From NCBI GenBank assembly GCA_965220695.1, contig OZ244838.1, forward strand, positions 3,038,001 to 3,102,000: DNA of 64,000 nucleotides. The letters are read 5' to 3'. The translations under genes and the position numbers were made by a program. Below are positions 18,447 to 27,505 of the stretch, piece by piece (within the stretch, counting starts at the first letter, position 1; every line of letters starts with the position of its first letter). Origin of the DNA: UBA9620 sp965220695. Its GTDB lineage: Bacteria > Acidobacteriota > Vicinamibacteria > Vicinamibacterales > UBA8438. The notes beneath the pieces are model-generated. The model searched no databases and had not been told where the DNA came from. It saw only the letters and a list, made by a program, of their open reading frames with translations.

Positions 18447-19619
18447 TCAGGGATGCGTGCCCCACACCAGTTCGGCCAGGAAGCCCGCGGGAATTCCTAC
18501 GACGAGCAACGCCATGCTGATCAGCAGCAGGCGTGCGAAGATCGGCACCTTCACCGCGCGGTGTGACAGCTCGACGTGCACCGTCTCCGCCGCGTCGATC
18601 GCGTCATAGGCCCGCACCAGGCCATCGGCGTCGGTGACGTCGAAATAGTCCCCGCCAAACTCGCGGATCGTATCGATCAGCCCCTGCGTGTTGCTCGTCG
18701 CCGGTGTGAACGAGGACGACTGCCCCTGCGTGCGGTTCAATCGATTCTCGTCGGCGTTGATGAAGATCATGTAGGGCACGATGTTCCGCTTGGCGAGTTC
18801 GACGAACTCGGCTTCCGGAATCTCGTCGACATCGGCGTCGGTGACGATCAGCACCGCCCGATGCGGGGTCGCGCCGCCGGACAGCGTCGCCGCGTCACGG
18901 TCGAAGTGGTTCACGACCGACTGCAGCGCGCGGATGATGTTGGTGTTCCCCTCGCTCTCGATGATGCGCACCTTGTCTTCCGGCACGAAGGTGTGGTCGA
19001 TCGGCGTCCCTGATTGCGCCGCCAGAATCCGGACGATCGCAAAGGGCGCATCCATGACCTGGAAGAAATACAACTCGTCGTCGATGACGAAGTCGTCGAC
19101 CATGTACGGATAGGAGGAGAACAGCCACAGCGCCACCCGGTCGTTCTTGTCGCGCCGCATCTCCAGGAACTCCAGATGCGCTTCGCGGGCCACCTCCGCT
19201 CGTGACTTGCCAGTGCCGGCAAACTCCCACGCCATCGACAGGGAGGTGTCGACCAGGTCGATCCGGATGCGCGACTCCATGTCGCCAGTCACCTCTTCGG
19301 TCGCCGTCAGATAGGGATCGGCCATGGCGACGAGGAGGATGGCCAGCGCCAGTCCCAGCAACAGCTTCGGCAGGTAGTAGAGTGTGCGGCCCAGGACGCC
19401 GCGACGAAACCGGCGATCGATGACATGACCGGAATGCTGCCGGTGGTGGCGCCTGCGGACCAACACGCGACGGACCAGTGTCAGCGCCGCAACGAGCGCT
19501 ACGGCCATCGACAACAAGTACGTCAGTCCGATGTCGGTGAACCGGACCTGATTCAGATCCGTGCCGAGCAACTCATGTCCGCGGGTACCGAGAAAGTCGG
19601 TGAACGTTGTCCAGTCCAT
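18447..19619 (-). CDS. Membrane-anchored VWA-domain protein (BatA/BatB-like)
   Basis: A 390-residue protein with membrane helices near 32-50 and 83-100 and a third near 363-387, enclosing an extracytoplasmic von Willebrand A domain. The MIDAS motif DTSLS is at residues 124-128 (VDTSLSMAWEF), and further metal ligands are likely in SEGNT and VTDAD. The layout is that of BatA/BatB proteins, but no MoxR ATPase or other Bat genes are next to it, so the process it serves is unknown. No ribosome binding site is obvious before the ATG. Confidence 0.85.
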   Translation of the reverse strand: MDWTTFTDFLGTRGHELLGTDLNQVRFTDIGLTYLLSMAVALVAALTLVRRVLVRRRHHRQHSGHVIDRRFRRGVLGRTLYYLPKLLLGLALAILLVAMADPYLTATEEVTGDMESRIRIDLVDTSLSMAWEFAGTGKSRAEVAREAHLEFLEMRRDKNDRVALWLFSSYPYMVDDFVIDDELYFFQVMDAPFAIVRILAAQSGTPIDHTFVPEDKVRIIESEGNTNIIRALQSVVNHFDRDAATLSGGATPHRAVLIVTDADVDEIPEAEFVELAKRNIVPYMIFINADENRLNRTQGQSSSFTPATSNTQGLIDTIREFGGDYFDVTDADGLVRAYDAIDAAETVHVELSHRAVKVPIFARLLLISMALLVVGIPAGFLAELVWGTHP

Positions 19620-19680
19620 GAGCCGTCATAACGTGGTGAGCGCAACGCACCGCCCCGCGGCCGGTGTCACGAGCCCCGCG

Positions 19681-19760
19681 GCATTCGATCCCCGCTGAAT
19701 TCTGCGCTTCCCCGCGGAATTCTGCTGTTTCACGCTGCATCCCGCTGAGCAGCGTAGAAT
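19681..19760. repeat. GAATTC-type intergenic repeat (inverse copies)
   Basis: CCCCGCTGAATT (19690-19701) and CCCCGCGGAATT (19710-19721) are inverse copies of the AATTCAGCGGGG units at 46481-46602. The 24 bases at 19681-19704 are an exact reverse complement of 46588-46611. Confidence 0.75.
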
Positions 19761-19775
19761 CTGGCGGATCGGCGT

Positions 19776-20087
19776 TCAAGACCGCCGATCCGCTTGGAAG
19801 CCGGCGCTCGGCGCGCCCGTTTCCGGGTCGAACAGATCTCGATTGAGTCGGGTGCGCTCAGCGGCCTCGAACGCCGCCGCCTCTTCGACGCTCAGTGTTT
19901 CCTTGCCTTCGAGACTCGCCGGGCGCTCGAGGGGGGTGATGGTGCGGAACATGAAGATGCCCGAAATGTCCGGGTCGCCATGCGGCGTCCGTTTGCCTTC
20001 CGAATCAGTCTGGGCCGCGCCCGGCGCTGCCACCAGCATCACTGCCACTCCCACGACACGCGCCAGCGCACACTGTCGATCACGCAT
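19776..20087 (-). pseudogene. Truncated copy of a secreted acidobacterial protein family
   Basis: The 103-codon frame starts at 20087 with a GGAGGAG site and a signal peptide ending in GAAQ. It continues with HGDPDISGIFMFRTITPLERP and a helical stretch ending SVEEAAAFEAAERTRLNRD. This matches the N-terminal quarter of the 22564-23676 protein (GRPDLSGTYDVSTLTPMQRP and its EEAAEIAAQEAQRTAERN). The frame stops where the family continues for another 250 residues, and repeat DNA lies downstream. It is most likely a 3'-truncated paralogue. Confidence 0.7.
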
Positions 20088-20270
20088 CCCCTGCTCCTCC
20101 ACTACGATCGCTTCCCGCTCGCGCGGCCGTCGCGGCCGTCGCGGCCGATGGACCGGACAACCGCCGCCAGCGCCGGCAGATCTGTTGATATTATCGTCCG
20201 AATCAGGCCTGTTCAATGACGGAGTGTGCCTTTCGCTGCCCGGCGCCGGTCCTGGCGCAATGCAGGACAG

Positions 20271-20364
20271 GACAGGGCAACCACAAGGGTTGCCCCTACT
20301 CGCCTTGCTCGGCGGCCGCATCGCCGATCTCGGTGCAACGCGGGGTTTCCTGGCGGACCGCCGC
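20271..20364. repeat. Composite intergenic repeat (copy R2)
   Basis: Within the 395-base gap before the sigma factor, the palindromic module (ACAGGGCAACCACAAGGGTT and on) is at 20271-20299. The second module, GCATCGCCGATCTCGG then TGCAACGCGGGGTTT, is at 20317-20350. Order and strand match copy R1. The remaining bases of the gap (20088-20270 and 20365-20482) hold no gene that I can see. Confidence 0.7.
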
Positions 20365-20482
20365 AGCGGGCGACGCCATCATCCCGATACCATTTGCGCA
20401 ACACGGAGTCTAACGATTCAGTTACCACAATTGACGCGCGTCGGGGCATACTCAGCACATCGGATCAACGACAGGAGGCCAC

Positions 20483-21076
20483 GTGAAACCGGCTCGCGCG
20501 ATTGACTGGTCAGACACCACCACCGAGAGTGATCTGGCTGAGCGCTGCGCGGCGGGCGACGCACAGGCGTATCAGGAACTCGTCGACACGCATCAGCGAA
20601 TGGTCTACCACCTGGCGTTCCAACTGCTGAGGAACCATGACGACGCCCTCGACCTGTCGCAGGATGTCTTTCTCACCGTGTTTCGGTCGATTCACCGGTT
20701 CCGGGGCGACTCCGCGCTACAGACCTGGATCTACCGCATCGTCGTCAATCAGGCGCGGAACCGGCAGCGCTGGTGGCGCCGGCGCCGCATGGCCGACCAG
20801 GTGTCGCTCGACGCCATCGTCGCCGAACAGGGAGAGCCGGCAGCGTCCATCTCCTCGACGTCACCGGAGCGGGCGTTCGACCAGAAGGAACTGGGCCAGC
20901 GTCTCTGGCGGGCATTGAACCGGCTTCCCTTCGACCAGCGGTCCACCATCATCCTTCGCGAGTTGCACGGGATGCGGTACGCCGAAATTGCGTACTCCCT
21001 CGGTGTGACGAACGCGGCGGTGAAGTCGAGGCTGGCACGCGCGCGCCAGACGCTGCGCACGGAGCTACGACAGTGA
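20483..21076 (+). CDS. ECF-type RNA polymerase sigma factor
   Basis: A 197-residue sigma-70 family factor. Region 2 is clear (RCAAGDAQAYQELVDTHQ and ALDLSQDVFLTVFRSIHRF, then LQTWIYRIVVNQARNR). Region 4 follows (LPFDQRSTIILRELHGMRYAEIA, then VTNAAVKSRLARARQTL). A linker of about 40 residues separates them. The start is a GTG at 20483 with a strong AGGAGG site at 20473-20478. The next gene, an anti-sigma factor, overlaps its stop codon as GTGA, so the two are translationally coupled and probably form a signalling pair. Confidence 0.93.
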   Translation: MKPARAIDWSDTTTESDLAERCAAGDAQAYQELVDTHQRMVYHLAFQLLRNHDDALDLSQDVFLTVFRSIHRFRGDSALQTWIYRIVVNQARNRQRWWRRRRMADQVSLDAIVAEQGEPAASISSTSPERAFDQKELGQRLWRALNRLPFDQRSTIILRELHGMRYAEIAYSLGVTNAAVKSRLARARQTLRTELRQ

Positions 21077-21858
21077 CGCGATTGACATCACTCCGCTGCC
21101 GCACCATCAGGAAGTGGCTGATGGCCGCGCAAGACGGCGAGCTCTCTATCAAACGTCGGGTCGCGCTGGACGCGCATCTGGACATGTGCCCACGCTGCAG
21201 TCTTGCCCAGGACGAGCTGACCACCATCGGTGCGGCTTTGCGGCGCGGCGCCGTCGAGCATCGGCCGGACGAGGCCGCGTTCGCACGACTGGCGCCGGAG
21301 GTGCTGGCGCGTGTGACGTACGAGCACGACACGCGATGGATCCAGCGTGTCCGCGATGCGCTCGACGACGGCCCGCGCCTCTGGATCATGGGCGGCGCGC
21401 TGGCGGCCACGGTGGCCGCCGCGCTCCTGGTGGCGGCGGTGTTGAACCTCGCGACCCCGATGCATCCCAGCTCGCTGGCGCGGCAGTTGCAGACCTCCAG
21501 CCGCCTCGGGTCGAACGCCAACCCGCTCTGGCTCGTCGCCGGGGTGACGCTGCCCCGCGTGTCGCCGGACACCCGCGCCGCGGCAATGCTGATTCAGCCG
21601 CTGCCTCCGCTGGCGCTCGACAATCTCGCGCTGAAGATGGTCGTCACCCGCGAGGGAGCGGCGGCTTCGGTCGAGGTGATTCGCGAGGGCGCACCGGACG
21701 CCGCGCTGACCCACGCCGTTTCCCGACTCGCATCCGACGTCAGATTCGAACCGGCCCGCGCCGGCGGCGCGGCGGTGGCCGTGAACGTCGTCTGGCTCCT
21801 CGAACGCACGACGGTGGCGCCGATTCCGGACGGACCCCCCGTCGCCGGGGGAGCCTGA
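21073..21858 (+). CDS. Membrane anti-sigma factor with zinc finger
   Basis: A 261-residue protein starting at the GTG that overlaps the sigma factor stop. A zf-HC2-type motif (His35, Cys39, Cys42; AHLDMCPRCSL) marks the cytoplasmic anti-sigma domain. One membrane helix spans about 103-126. The extracytoplasmic part ends with VRFEPARAGGAAVAVNVVW, which resembles a TonB C-terminal or periplasmic sensor fold. It should hold the cognate sigma factor inactive until an envelope signal arrives. Confidence 0.85.
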   Translation: MTRLTSLRCRTIRKWLMAAQDGELSIKRRVALDAHLDMCPRCSLAQDELTTIGAALRRGAVEHRPDEAAFARLAPEVLARVTYEHDTRWIQRVRDALDDGPRLWIMGGALAATVAAALLVAAVLNLATPMHPSSLARQLQTSSRLGSNANPLWLVAGVTLPRVSPDTRAAAMLIQPLPPLALDNLALKMVVTREGAAASVEVIREGAPDAALTHAVSRLASDVRFEPARAGGAAVAVNVVWLLERTTVAPIPDGPPVAGGA

Positions 21859-21981
21859 CCGCCCACCGCACCTCGGCACGCGGCAGGCACCACGGTCGAG
21901 CGGGTCGACCAACCGTCGTCCGGTCCGAACGATGACTTCGGAAACTCGGAATGACGACGGCGGAATCCGCCCTGCACGAAA

Positions 21982-22014
21982 AAAGGCGCCCGGGGCAGAT
22001 CCCCAGGCGCCTTT
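21982..22014. terminator. Bidirectional rho-independent terminator
   Basis: Arms AAAGGCGCC (21982-21990) and GGCGCCTTT (22006-22014) enclose a second CGGGG/CCCC pair. An A-run on one side and a T-run on the other let it work for both the sigma/anti-sigma operon and the convergent secreted-protein operon. Confidence 0.8.
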
Positions 22015-22062
22015 GTCATGTCTGCCGGCGTCCGCATGACGAACGCCGAACGCGTGTGTGTC

Positions 22063-22518
22063 CTATTCGGGCTCGGTCACGTCACGGCCGTCTCGCGGCG
22101 CACCGGTGCCGGACGACCCCATGAAGAACTTCCGGCCGTCCTCGAACGTCACGTCCCGTCCGTTGGCGCGGGCCGAACGGTCCTTGCTCTGATAGCCGTC
22201 GACCACGATCATCGCGCCGACCGGAATCGTCTCGCGCGTCAGCCCGCGCCGCAACAGCGTGTTCGGGGTGCCGCCCTCGACCATCCATACCTGCTTGTTG
22301 CCGTCGGCGTCGGTATGCTCCACGTGAATCCAGGTGTGCGGGTTCACCCACTCCACTTTCATCACAGGACCGCGCAGCACGACAGGCCGGTTCGGATCGA
22401 ACTCGGCGCCGAAGGCGTGATGGGCGTCTGCGGGCACACCCGTGGCCACGACGAGACCAGCCAGCGCCATCGCCGCCACACCGCACTTGAGCATTGTTGA
22501 AGTCTGCTGTCGCATCAT
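22063..22518 (-). CDS. DUF6152 family secreted protein
   Basis: A 151-residue exported protein. The signal peptide ends in PADA, and the mature protein opens with HHAFGAEFD, then VMKVEWVNPHTWIHVE, GGTPNTLLRRGL and DVTFEDGRKFF. These are the hallmarks of DUF6152, an OB-like small family of unknown function common in Acidobacteria and Proteobacteria. An AGGAG site precedes the start. It is the third gene of an operon with two secreted proteins of a different family, a common pairing. Confidence 0.88.
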   Translation of the reverse strand: MMRQQTSTMLKCGVAAMALAGLVVATGVPADAHHAFGAEFDPNRPVVLRGPVMKVEWVNPHTWIHVEHTDADGNKQVWMVEGGTPNTLLRRGLTRETIPVGAMIVVDGYQSKDRSARANGRDVTFEDGRKFFMGSSGTGAPRDGRDVTEPE

Positions 22519-22563
22519 GCATCTCCTGAAGAATGATTCCGATCGTGCCGGGCCACGTTCCGC

Positions 22564-23676
22564 CTACCGGGTCGGGTTGACGACGCCCTCGGGCTCCTCG
22601 CCGCGGAAGTCCGCTTCGAGCAACCGGGCCCCCTTCATGATGCCTTCGAGCGCGTAGTTCGCCTCGTGGCAGGCATACTCGAACACCTTGTTCGGGCTCC
22701 GCGGCCAGGCGTACTCGCCGGTGAACGACGCCGACCAGACCGTCGGGTCGTCGACCGTGAAGGTGTAAATCAATTTGTCGGCGCTCTCCATCCGGAAACG
22801 CTCGGTCACCGTCATGTTCCCCGAGCCCTGGCCGAACGCCGGGCGATCGACGAAGTTGGTGGTCTCGACCACCAGCGTGTCGCCTTCCCACCAGCCGATC
22901 GAGTCGCCCAGCCACTTCTTGATCTCGGGCGGGTCGTGCTCGGCGTTCATCCGCACGATGCGGGCGTCGTGCACCATCTCGATGAGAATCATGATGGTGT
23001 CTTCGCCCTGCACGATCCGCTTGTGGTTGTTGTAGAGCGCCGGCAGCATCGGGGGGCCGGACGTGGAGCTGAAGCTGAGAATGCAGCGCTCGGCATACGG
23101 ACGCTGCTCCATGTTGTCGTACGGGCCCGGCGCATCGAGCCCCGCCTCGAGCCAGTAGGCGGTGCCGTCGTTCTGGAATCGCCGCACCTGGCCCGCCCGG
23201 GCTGCTCTGGCCGCGCGCTGGGCCTCGCGCCGTGCCTCGGTCTGCGGTGGATAGCGGCCATTCGGCGGGTCGATAAGAATCGACGTGCGCCACTCGCCGT
23301 CGATCTGATAGGCGCCGGTGCCGCGGTCGATCCAGAACGAGTTGTATCCGCCCACGTTGCCGGCGGCGCCCGGCGACCCATCGCCGCCCTCAGGCGGCGC
23401 ACCGCGATTCGGGTCGCTGGGTGCGTTGCGCTCGGCCGTCCGCTGCGCTTCCTGCGCGGCGATCTCGGCCGCCTCTTCGTCGGTGAGCGCCAATTTGTCG
23501 CCCACCGAATTTGGACGCTGCATCGGGGTCAGCGTCGACACGTCGTAGGTGCCGGACAGATCCGGCCGCCCGCTTGCCGTGCGGGGAATATCCCCGCCCT
23601 GCGCCCACGCGATCGGAGCCAGCGCGAGACCGGCCAGGGCGAGCACACCGAGACAGACCGCTACTTGACTGCGCAT
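22564..23676 (-). CDS. Secreted acidobacterial protein of unknown function (long form)
   Basis: About 370 residues after a signal peptide ending AIAWAQ. It opens with RTASGRPDLSGTYDVSTLTP and ends with a conserved half: WLGDSIGWWEGDTLVVETTNF, TVTERFRM, YACHEANYALEGI. The GWWEGDTLVV motif defines a large family in Acidobacteria with no known activity. The start at 23676 is preferred because GGGAG lies just upstream; an open frame to 23718 would overlap the upstream gene. It is the middle gene of a three-gene operon (11-base gap upstream, 45 downstream). Confidence 0.82.
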   Translation of the reverse strand: MRSQVAVCLGVLALAGLALAPIAWAQGGDIPRTASGRPDLSGTYDVSTLTPMQRPNSVGDKLALTDEEAAEIAAQEAQRTAERNAPSDPNRGAPPEGGDGSPGAAGNVGGYNSFWIDRGTGAYQIDGEWRTSILIDPPNGRYPPQTEARREAQRAARAARAGQVRRFQNDGTAYWLEAGLDAPGPYDNMEQRPYAERCILSFSSTSGPPMLPALYNNHKRIVQGEDTIMILIEMVHDARIVRMNAEHDPPEIKKWLGDSIGWWEGDTLVVETTNFVDRPAFGQGSGNMTVTERFRMESADKLIYTFTVDDPTVWSASFTGEYAWPRSPNKVFEYACHEANYALEGIMKGARLLEADFRGEEPEGVVNPTR

Positions 23677-23687
23677 TCCAATCTCCC

Positions 23688-24533
23688 TCAATTCCTTGGC
23701 AGCGGGTTCCTGCGCCATTCACCGAACAGCAGCTCTTCCACGAACTCGACGCACCGGAAATCCATCAACCGGGCGTTCTCCTCGATCCGGCGATAGATCG
23801 GCATCTTGATGGTAAACGGCTCGGTCAGCACCACCGGATCCTCGATGGTGGCTTCGTAGTCGATGTGATTCGGGCCGATCATCGTGTAGCGCTCGACCAC
23901 GTGAAGCTGGATGCTGTGATGGCTGCCGGCGCGATCGAACCAGGTCCCGTCGAGCATTCCGGTCACGTCGACCACGAGCGTGTCGCCGTCCCAGCTCCCG
24001 ACCGACCATCCCATCCAGGAGTCGACCTGCGACGGGCCGGGGTTGTCCATATAGATGTCGCGGATGGCCCCGGCGAACTGATACGCGATGAAGACGTCGT
24101 TCTCGCTCTGGATGATCTGGAACGGCATCGGCATGTAGGTGGCGCGCGGCACACCCGGCATGTAGCACTTCACTTCCGGATCCCGATCGACCCAGTTGGC
24201 CAGGTTGTCTTCCTTGAGCGCGCGCGCCTCAGGCGTATAGGGGATCTTGCCGCCCCCGACGATGACGCCCAGACTGCCCGGCACGGCGCCGACGGCCCCC
24301 ATGCGCAGCGTCGGAATGGAGGGAATCGGATTCACGGGCCCTTCGCGCATCTGCAACGAGTGCCGCGCGGTGTGCGGCTCGAGGTCGTAGTTCGCTTCGT
24401 TCAGCACCTGCCAGATGCCGTTGAGGTCCGGCTTGCCATCGGACAGGCGCGGAATGTCCTGCGCACTCGCCGGCCGCACGGCCAGGACCACGGCGGCGAT
24501 GGCCGCCACGCCAATACACACCTTTGTTCGCAT
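23688..24533 (-). CDS. Secreted acidobacterial protein of unknown function (short form)
   Basis: A 281-residue protein with a signal peptide (IAAVVLAVRPASAQ). It shares the family plan of the next gene: LSDGKPDLNGIWQVLNEANY at the start, then WMGWSVGSWDGDTLVVDVTG, VVERYTMIGPNHIDYEATI and a C-terminal FVEELL. It is first in the operon leading to the long form and the DUF6152 protein. The two family members are paralogues. Function is unknown; export to the periplasm is the only supported statement. Confidence 0.82.
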   Translation of the reverse strand: MRTKVCIGVAAIAAVVLAVRPASAQDIPRLSDGKPDLNGIWQVLNEANYDLEPHTARHSLQMREGPVNPIPSIPTLRMGAVGAVPGSLGVIVGGGKIPYTPEARALKEDNLANWVDRDPEVKCYMPGVPRATYMPMPFQIIQSENDVFIAYQFAGAIRDIYMDNPGPSQVDSWMGWSVGSWDGDTLVVDVTGMLDGTWFDRAGSHHSIQLHVVERYTMIGPNHIDYEATIEDPVVLTEPFTIKMPIYRRIEENARLMDFRCVEFVEELLFGEWRRNPLPRN

Positions 24534-24718
24534 GATCGATTGATCCGTGACCCGGGTGACCAACACTTGCGGTTGTCTCGGAGTCGGTACGCGCAGCCTC
24601 GACCGCCCGGGACTGCGTCACTCCCACAGCGCTGCCCTGTATTGTAACCGTGTTCGGTCCAGGAAACCGAATATCAAGATCAGATCACTCTTTTGGCGCC
24701 GAAACAGCGTCGATCGAA

Positions 24719-24807
24719 CGCAGCGGGCTGCTAGCAGTCCGTGGTGAAACCCTGCGTTGCACCGAGATCGGCGATGCGCCCGCTGCGCTTGCGCAGCGGG
24801 CTGCTAG
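24719..24807. repeat. Composite intergenic repeat (copy R3) with hairpin
   Basis: CGCAGCGGGCTGCTAG occurs as direct copies at 24719-24734 and 24792-24807. Between them is an inverse copy of the R2 module (AGTCCGTGGTGAAACCCTGC, then GTTGCACCGAGATCGGCG). The bases 24779-24800 form a ten-base perfect hairpin next to the stop of the LysM gene and may act as its terminator. The rest of the gap 24534-24718 shows nothing further. Confidence 0.7.
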
Positions 24808-25568
24808 GGCACGGCCAGCGTCTGCCCGGCGTAGATACGCGTCGAGGACAGGCTGTTCAGTTGCTGCAACGTCCCTGGCGACGTACGGTGGCGCCGGGCA
24901 ATTCTCCACAGGGTGTCGCCTGGTCGAACGGTGTAGACGCTGGACGAAGCGGTGGCACGGGAGAGCAACCGGTCCACGTAGGCGGCGTATCGCTCGGGAA
25001 ACACCGCGACGTGGTAGTGCGGTGGACGGCGCTCGGCGGTCGCTTCGAGCACGCCACGGACCTCGAGCGCGCGCAGCGTCTCTTCCAGCCACTGCCGGCA
25101 GCGCCCCGCCGGACGGCGCAGGTCGACCGCCATTCCAGTCGGATGCACCGAGCGGTCCGACGCGTTCCGCGGCTGATGCGACCGAGGACGGGTCAGGCTG
25201 GTGACGACCAGTTGCTCCCCGCAGGCGCGCCGGTACTGGCTCGACAACCGCTCGATGAAGAGCCTGACCTCCGGGCGGGCGACGGGAAACGAGACATCCT
25301 GCAACCGAAAGTCCCGGTTTCCGTCGACCGGAACCAGATAGCCGGCGTCGACGAACCGCCGCAACTGGGCGGCTCCGGTCAGATACGTGAAATCGTGCCT
25401 GATGGCCTGCGCCGTCTGCCGGTCCAGCGACGACGCACTCCCGCGGAGGTTCTGGGCGGCGGCGGGACCGGCCAATACCGCCAGCCCGGTCACCACGCAC
25501 GCCACCCGCACGCTCCGTCGAAAGATGAACAACGACCGTATCAGGGTCTGACGGCCCGTCGTACACAT
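24804..25568 (-). CDS. DUF5715-like peptidase-fold protein with LysM domain
   Basis: A 254-residue exported protein. After a signal peptide (VVTGLAVLAGPAAAQ) it shows SLTRPRSHQ, VHPTGMAVDLR and PPHYHVAVFP. The His-x6-Asp and His-x-His pattern is that of M15/DUF5715-type zinc peptidases acting on peptidoglycan. The C-terminal 45 residues are a LysM domain (YTVRPGDTLWRIARRHRTSP, then LNSL). It probably trims or binds cell-wall peptides in the periplasm. The start at 25568 is chosen for the signal peptide; the ribosome binding site is weak. Confidence 0.82.
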   Translation of the reverse strand: MCTTGRQTLIRSLFIFRRSVRVACVVTGLAVLAGPAAAQNLRGSASSLDRQTAQAIRHDFTYLTGAAQLRRFVDAGYLVPVDGNRDFRLQDVSFPVARPEVRLFIERLSSQYRRACGEQLVVTSLTRPRSHQPRNASDRSVHPTGMAVDLRRPAGRCRQWLEETLRALEVRGVLEATAERRPPHYHVAVFPERYAAYVDRLLSRATASSSVYTVRPGDTLWRIARRHRTSPGTLQQLNSLSSTRIYAGQTLAVP

Positions 25569-25634
25569 CCCGCTGCGTTCAACCGGCGCCGAATGCCGCC
25601 GCTCGGTATCGTTCGGCCGTCGCATCGTTCCCGT

Positions 25635-25712
25635 ATGCTCCCTCTTCCCGCCCTGTTCGCCGGACCCGGCGCCGATCGCGGTGCAACACGCAACGTCCAT
25701 CACGGGCTGCCG
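25635..25712. repeat. Composite intergenic repeat (copy R4, diverged)
   Basis: TCCCTCTTCCCGCCCTG and CCGGACCCGGC match the middle of R1 (17451-17480), followed by a diverged module: CGGTGCAACACGCAACGTCC, then ATCACGGGCTGCC. It lies upstream of the LysM gene. A short trace, TTGCACGCGGGCTGCTAGC, is also at 26752-26770. Confidence 0.55.
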
Positions 25713-25813
25713 GCTGACGTCGTGGTCATGCGGTCCGACCGCGAGCGCATATCCAAGCTGTCGGCCGACAGGGCGTCCGACATTAGTCCCGCAGGCACGA
25801 TCTGTTGGTCACA

Positions 25814-26542
25814 TCATGCGACAAGCGACCGCGCAATCACGATCAACCCCGCCATCGCGGCGACCGCCAGCACCGCCCGGCGTGTATAGCCGCGATCGAG
25901 CCGCGAGGCGAACCGCCGCGAGATTACGAAACCGGCGATCGCTCCCGGCGCCATGAGACCGCTCAACCGCAGTTCCTCCAGACCGAACCGCCCGACGACG
26001 ACGAGCGCCGCCAGCGACATCGCCGTCCCGATCAGGAAAATGCCGGACAGCGTGCCGCGTATCTGCGCCCCGGACGCGTGCTGGTAGAGCAACGCAATCG
26101 GAGGCCCGCCAATTGACGCCATCGTGCCCATGATGCCGGAGAGCACCCCGGCGGCCAGCAGGGCCGCCGGCCGAGGCGCCACCGCGAGTCCGGACACGCT
26201 GATGGCGACCGCGAGCAGGACGATGATGCCAAACACCAGCCGCAATCGATCGGAGGGCAACACCGCCAGCGCGGCGGCGGCCGGAACCGTCCCGACGAGT
26301 CGGCCGGCGACCGCCCATCGGACCCCGACCAGGTCAATCGCCCGGTGCTCGCGGCGTATCAGCAGGACGGTAAACAGCATCGTCGACGCCAGAATCGGCC
26401 CCGGCACCATCCGTCCGTCGATCAGGATGAGGAGCGGAGACCCCAGAATGCCCATACCGAACCCGACCGCGCCCTGCAGGGTGAATCCCACTGCACTGCA
26501 CAACGTGACGAGCACCGTATCGAACGGGGACAGCGGCATCAT
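25814..26542 (-). CDS. TSUP (TauE/SafE) family membrane permease
   Basis: A 242-residue membrane protein with about eight hydrophobic helices. Two glycine-rich repeats typical of the family are visible: GFTLQGAVGFGMGILGSPLL near the N-terminus and SGIMGTMASIGGPPIALLYQ in the second half. The family moves sulfite, sulfoacetate, taurine or other anions; the substrate here is not predictable. The start at 26542 is placed before the first helix. It is divergent from the NUDIX gene. Confidence 0.88.
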   Translation of the reverse strand: MMPLSPFDTVLVTLCSAVGFTLQGAVGFGMGILGSPLLILIDGRMVPGPILASTMLFTVLLIRREHRAIDLVGVRWAVAGRLVGTVPAAAALAVLPSDRLRLVFGIIVLLAVAISVSGLAVAPRPAALLAAGVLSGIMGTMASIGGPPIALLYQHASGAQIRGTLSGIFLIGTAMSLAALVVVGRFGLEELRLSGLMAPGAIAGFVISRRFASRLDRGYTRRAVLAVAAMAGLIVIARSLVA

Positions 26543-26771
26543 ATGGAGGAACCGTCCGCGCCCGCCGCCTCCTGCGCCGCATGCGGCGGGCGGTGGCAAC
26601 GGACCGCCAACCCGGGATGAACGGTCCAGGCGGCACCGAAGGTGGCGCTGCGCCGCTCCAGCCAGACGAGAGGATGGAGTATACCGGCAGACCGCGACCG
26701 GGACACAACGCAGCCAGCGAGGTTGCGGCGCCGGCCGCATGCCGTGGGTCGTTGCACGCGGGCTGCTAGCG

Positions 26772-26777
26772 TACCAT
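26772..26777 (+). promoter_or_regulatory. Candidate -10 box six bases before NUDIX start
   Basis: TACCAT is followed by exactly six bases and then the ATG at 26784, the same spacing as in six other genes of the window. Confidence 0.4.
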
Positions 26778-26783
26778 TGAGGC

Positions 26784-27482
26784 ATGGCCGTGACGTCCAA
26801 TTCGCCTCCACCGATCACCACACCCCAACCCGCCGCATCCGTCGTGCTGCTTCGGGACACCGACGGCGGACCGCAGATCCTGTATGTACAGCGGCACCCC
26901 GACCTGAAGTTCATGGGCGGCTACTGGGTCTTCCCCGGCGGACGGATCGACCCGGGCGATCGACCGCCGGGAGAGGCAGCGGACGGCGAGGGCGCGGCGC
27001 GGCGGGCCGCGGTCCGGGAGGCGCGGGAGGAGGCGGGGGTCGAGGTCGACCCGGCCGCGTTGCATCCGCTGTGTCAGTGGACGACCCCGGTCGCCAGCCC
27101 CATTCGGTTCGAGACCTGGTTCTTCGCCGCGGCGGCCAACCCGGACACCGTCCGCATCGACGGTGCCGAAATCCAGGACCACCAGTGGCGCAGGCCGGCG
27201 GATGCGCTCCGGGCACATCGGGCGGGAGACATCCTGTTCGCGAATCCGACGTTCGCGCTCACCACACGGCTCGCCGGGTGGCCCACCGTGCGCGAGATCC
27301 TGGCCGAGGTCGATACCTGGACAATGGTCCACTACCTCGGCCGGATCCATCCTGTCGCAGGAGGCCGCGTAGCCCTGTACGAGGACGACTGCGGGTATGC
27401 GTCAGGCGATATCGAGTGTGAGGGCGTACGCCATCGCATCTGGATGCTGGACAGCGGATGGCGCTACGAACGGCCGGCATAG
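26784..27482 (+). CDS. NUDIX hydrolase (NUDT19-like)
   Basis: A 232-residue hydrolase of nucleoside diphosphate-linked compounds or CoA derivatives. The N-terminus reads ASVVLLRDTDGGPQILYVQR and MGGYWVFPGGRID. The NUDIX box runs from GGRIDPGD to REAREEAGVE, with a longer than usual insertion (about 20 residues) between the GG and the REAREEAG part, as in NUDT19/RP2p-like proteins. The C-terminal half (TPVASPIRFETWFFAA) also fits that subgroup, some of which cleave CoA. It converges on feoB with a short hairpin between. Confidence 0.9.
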   Translation: MAVTSNSPPPITTPQPAASVVLLRDTDGGPQILYVQRHPDLKFMGGYWVFPGGRIDPGDRPPGEAADGEGAARRAAVREAREEAGVEVDPAALHPLCQWTTPVASPIRFETWFFAAAANPDTVRIDGAEIQDHQWRRPADALRAHRAGDILFANPTFALTTRLAGWPTVREILAEVDTWTMVHYLGRIHPVAGGRVALYEDDCGYASGDIECEGVRHRIWMLDSGWRYERPA

Positions 27483-27487
27483 CCGCG

Positions 27488-27505
27488 GCCGGCCAGGCGG
27501 CCGGT
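27488..27505. terminator. Short hairpin between NUDIX and feoB
   Basis: CCGGCC (27489-27494) and GGCCGG (27499-27504) pair across a four-base loop in the 22-base gap between convergent genes. There is no U-run. Confidence 0.4.
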
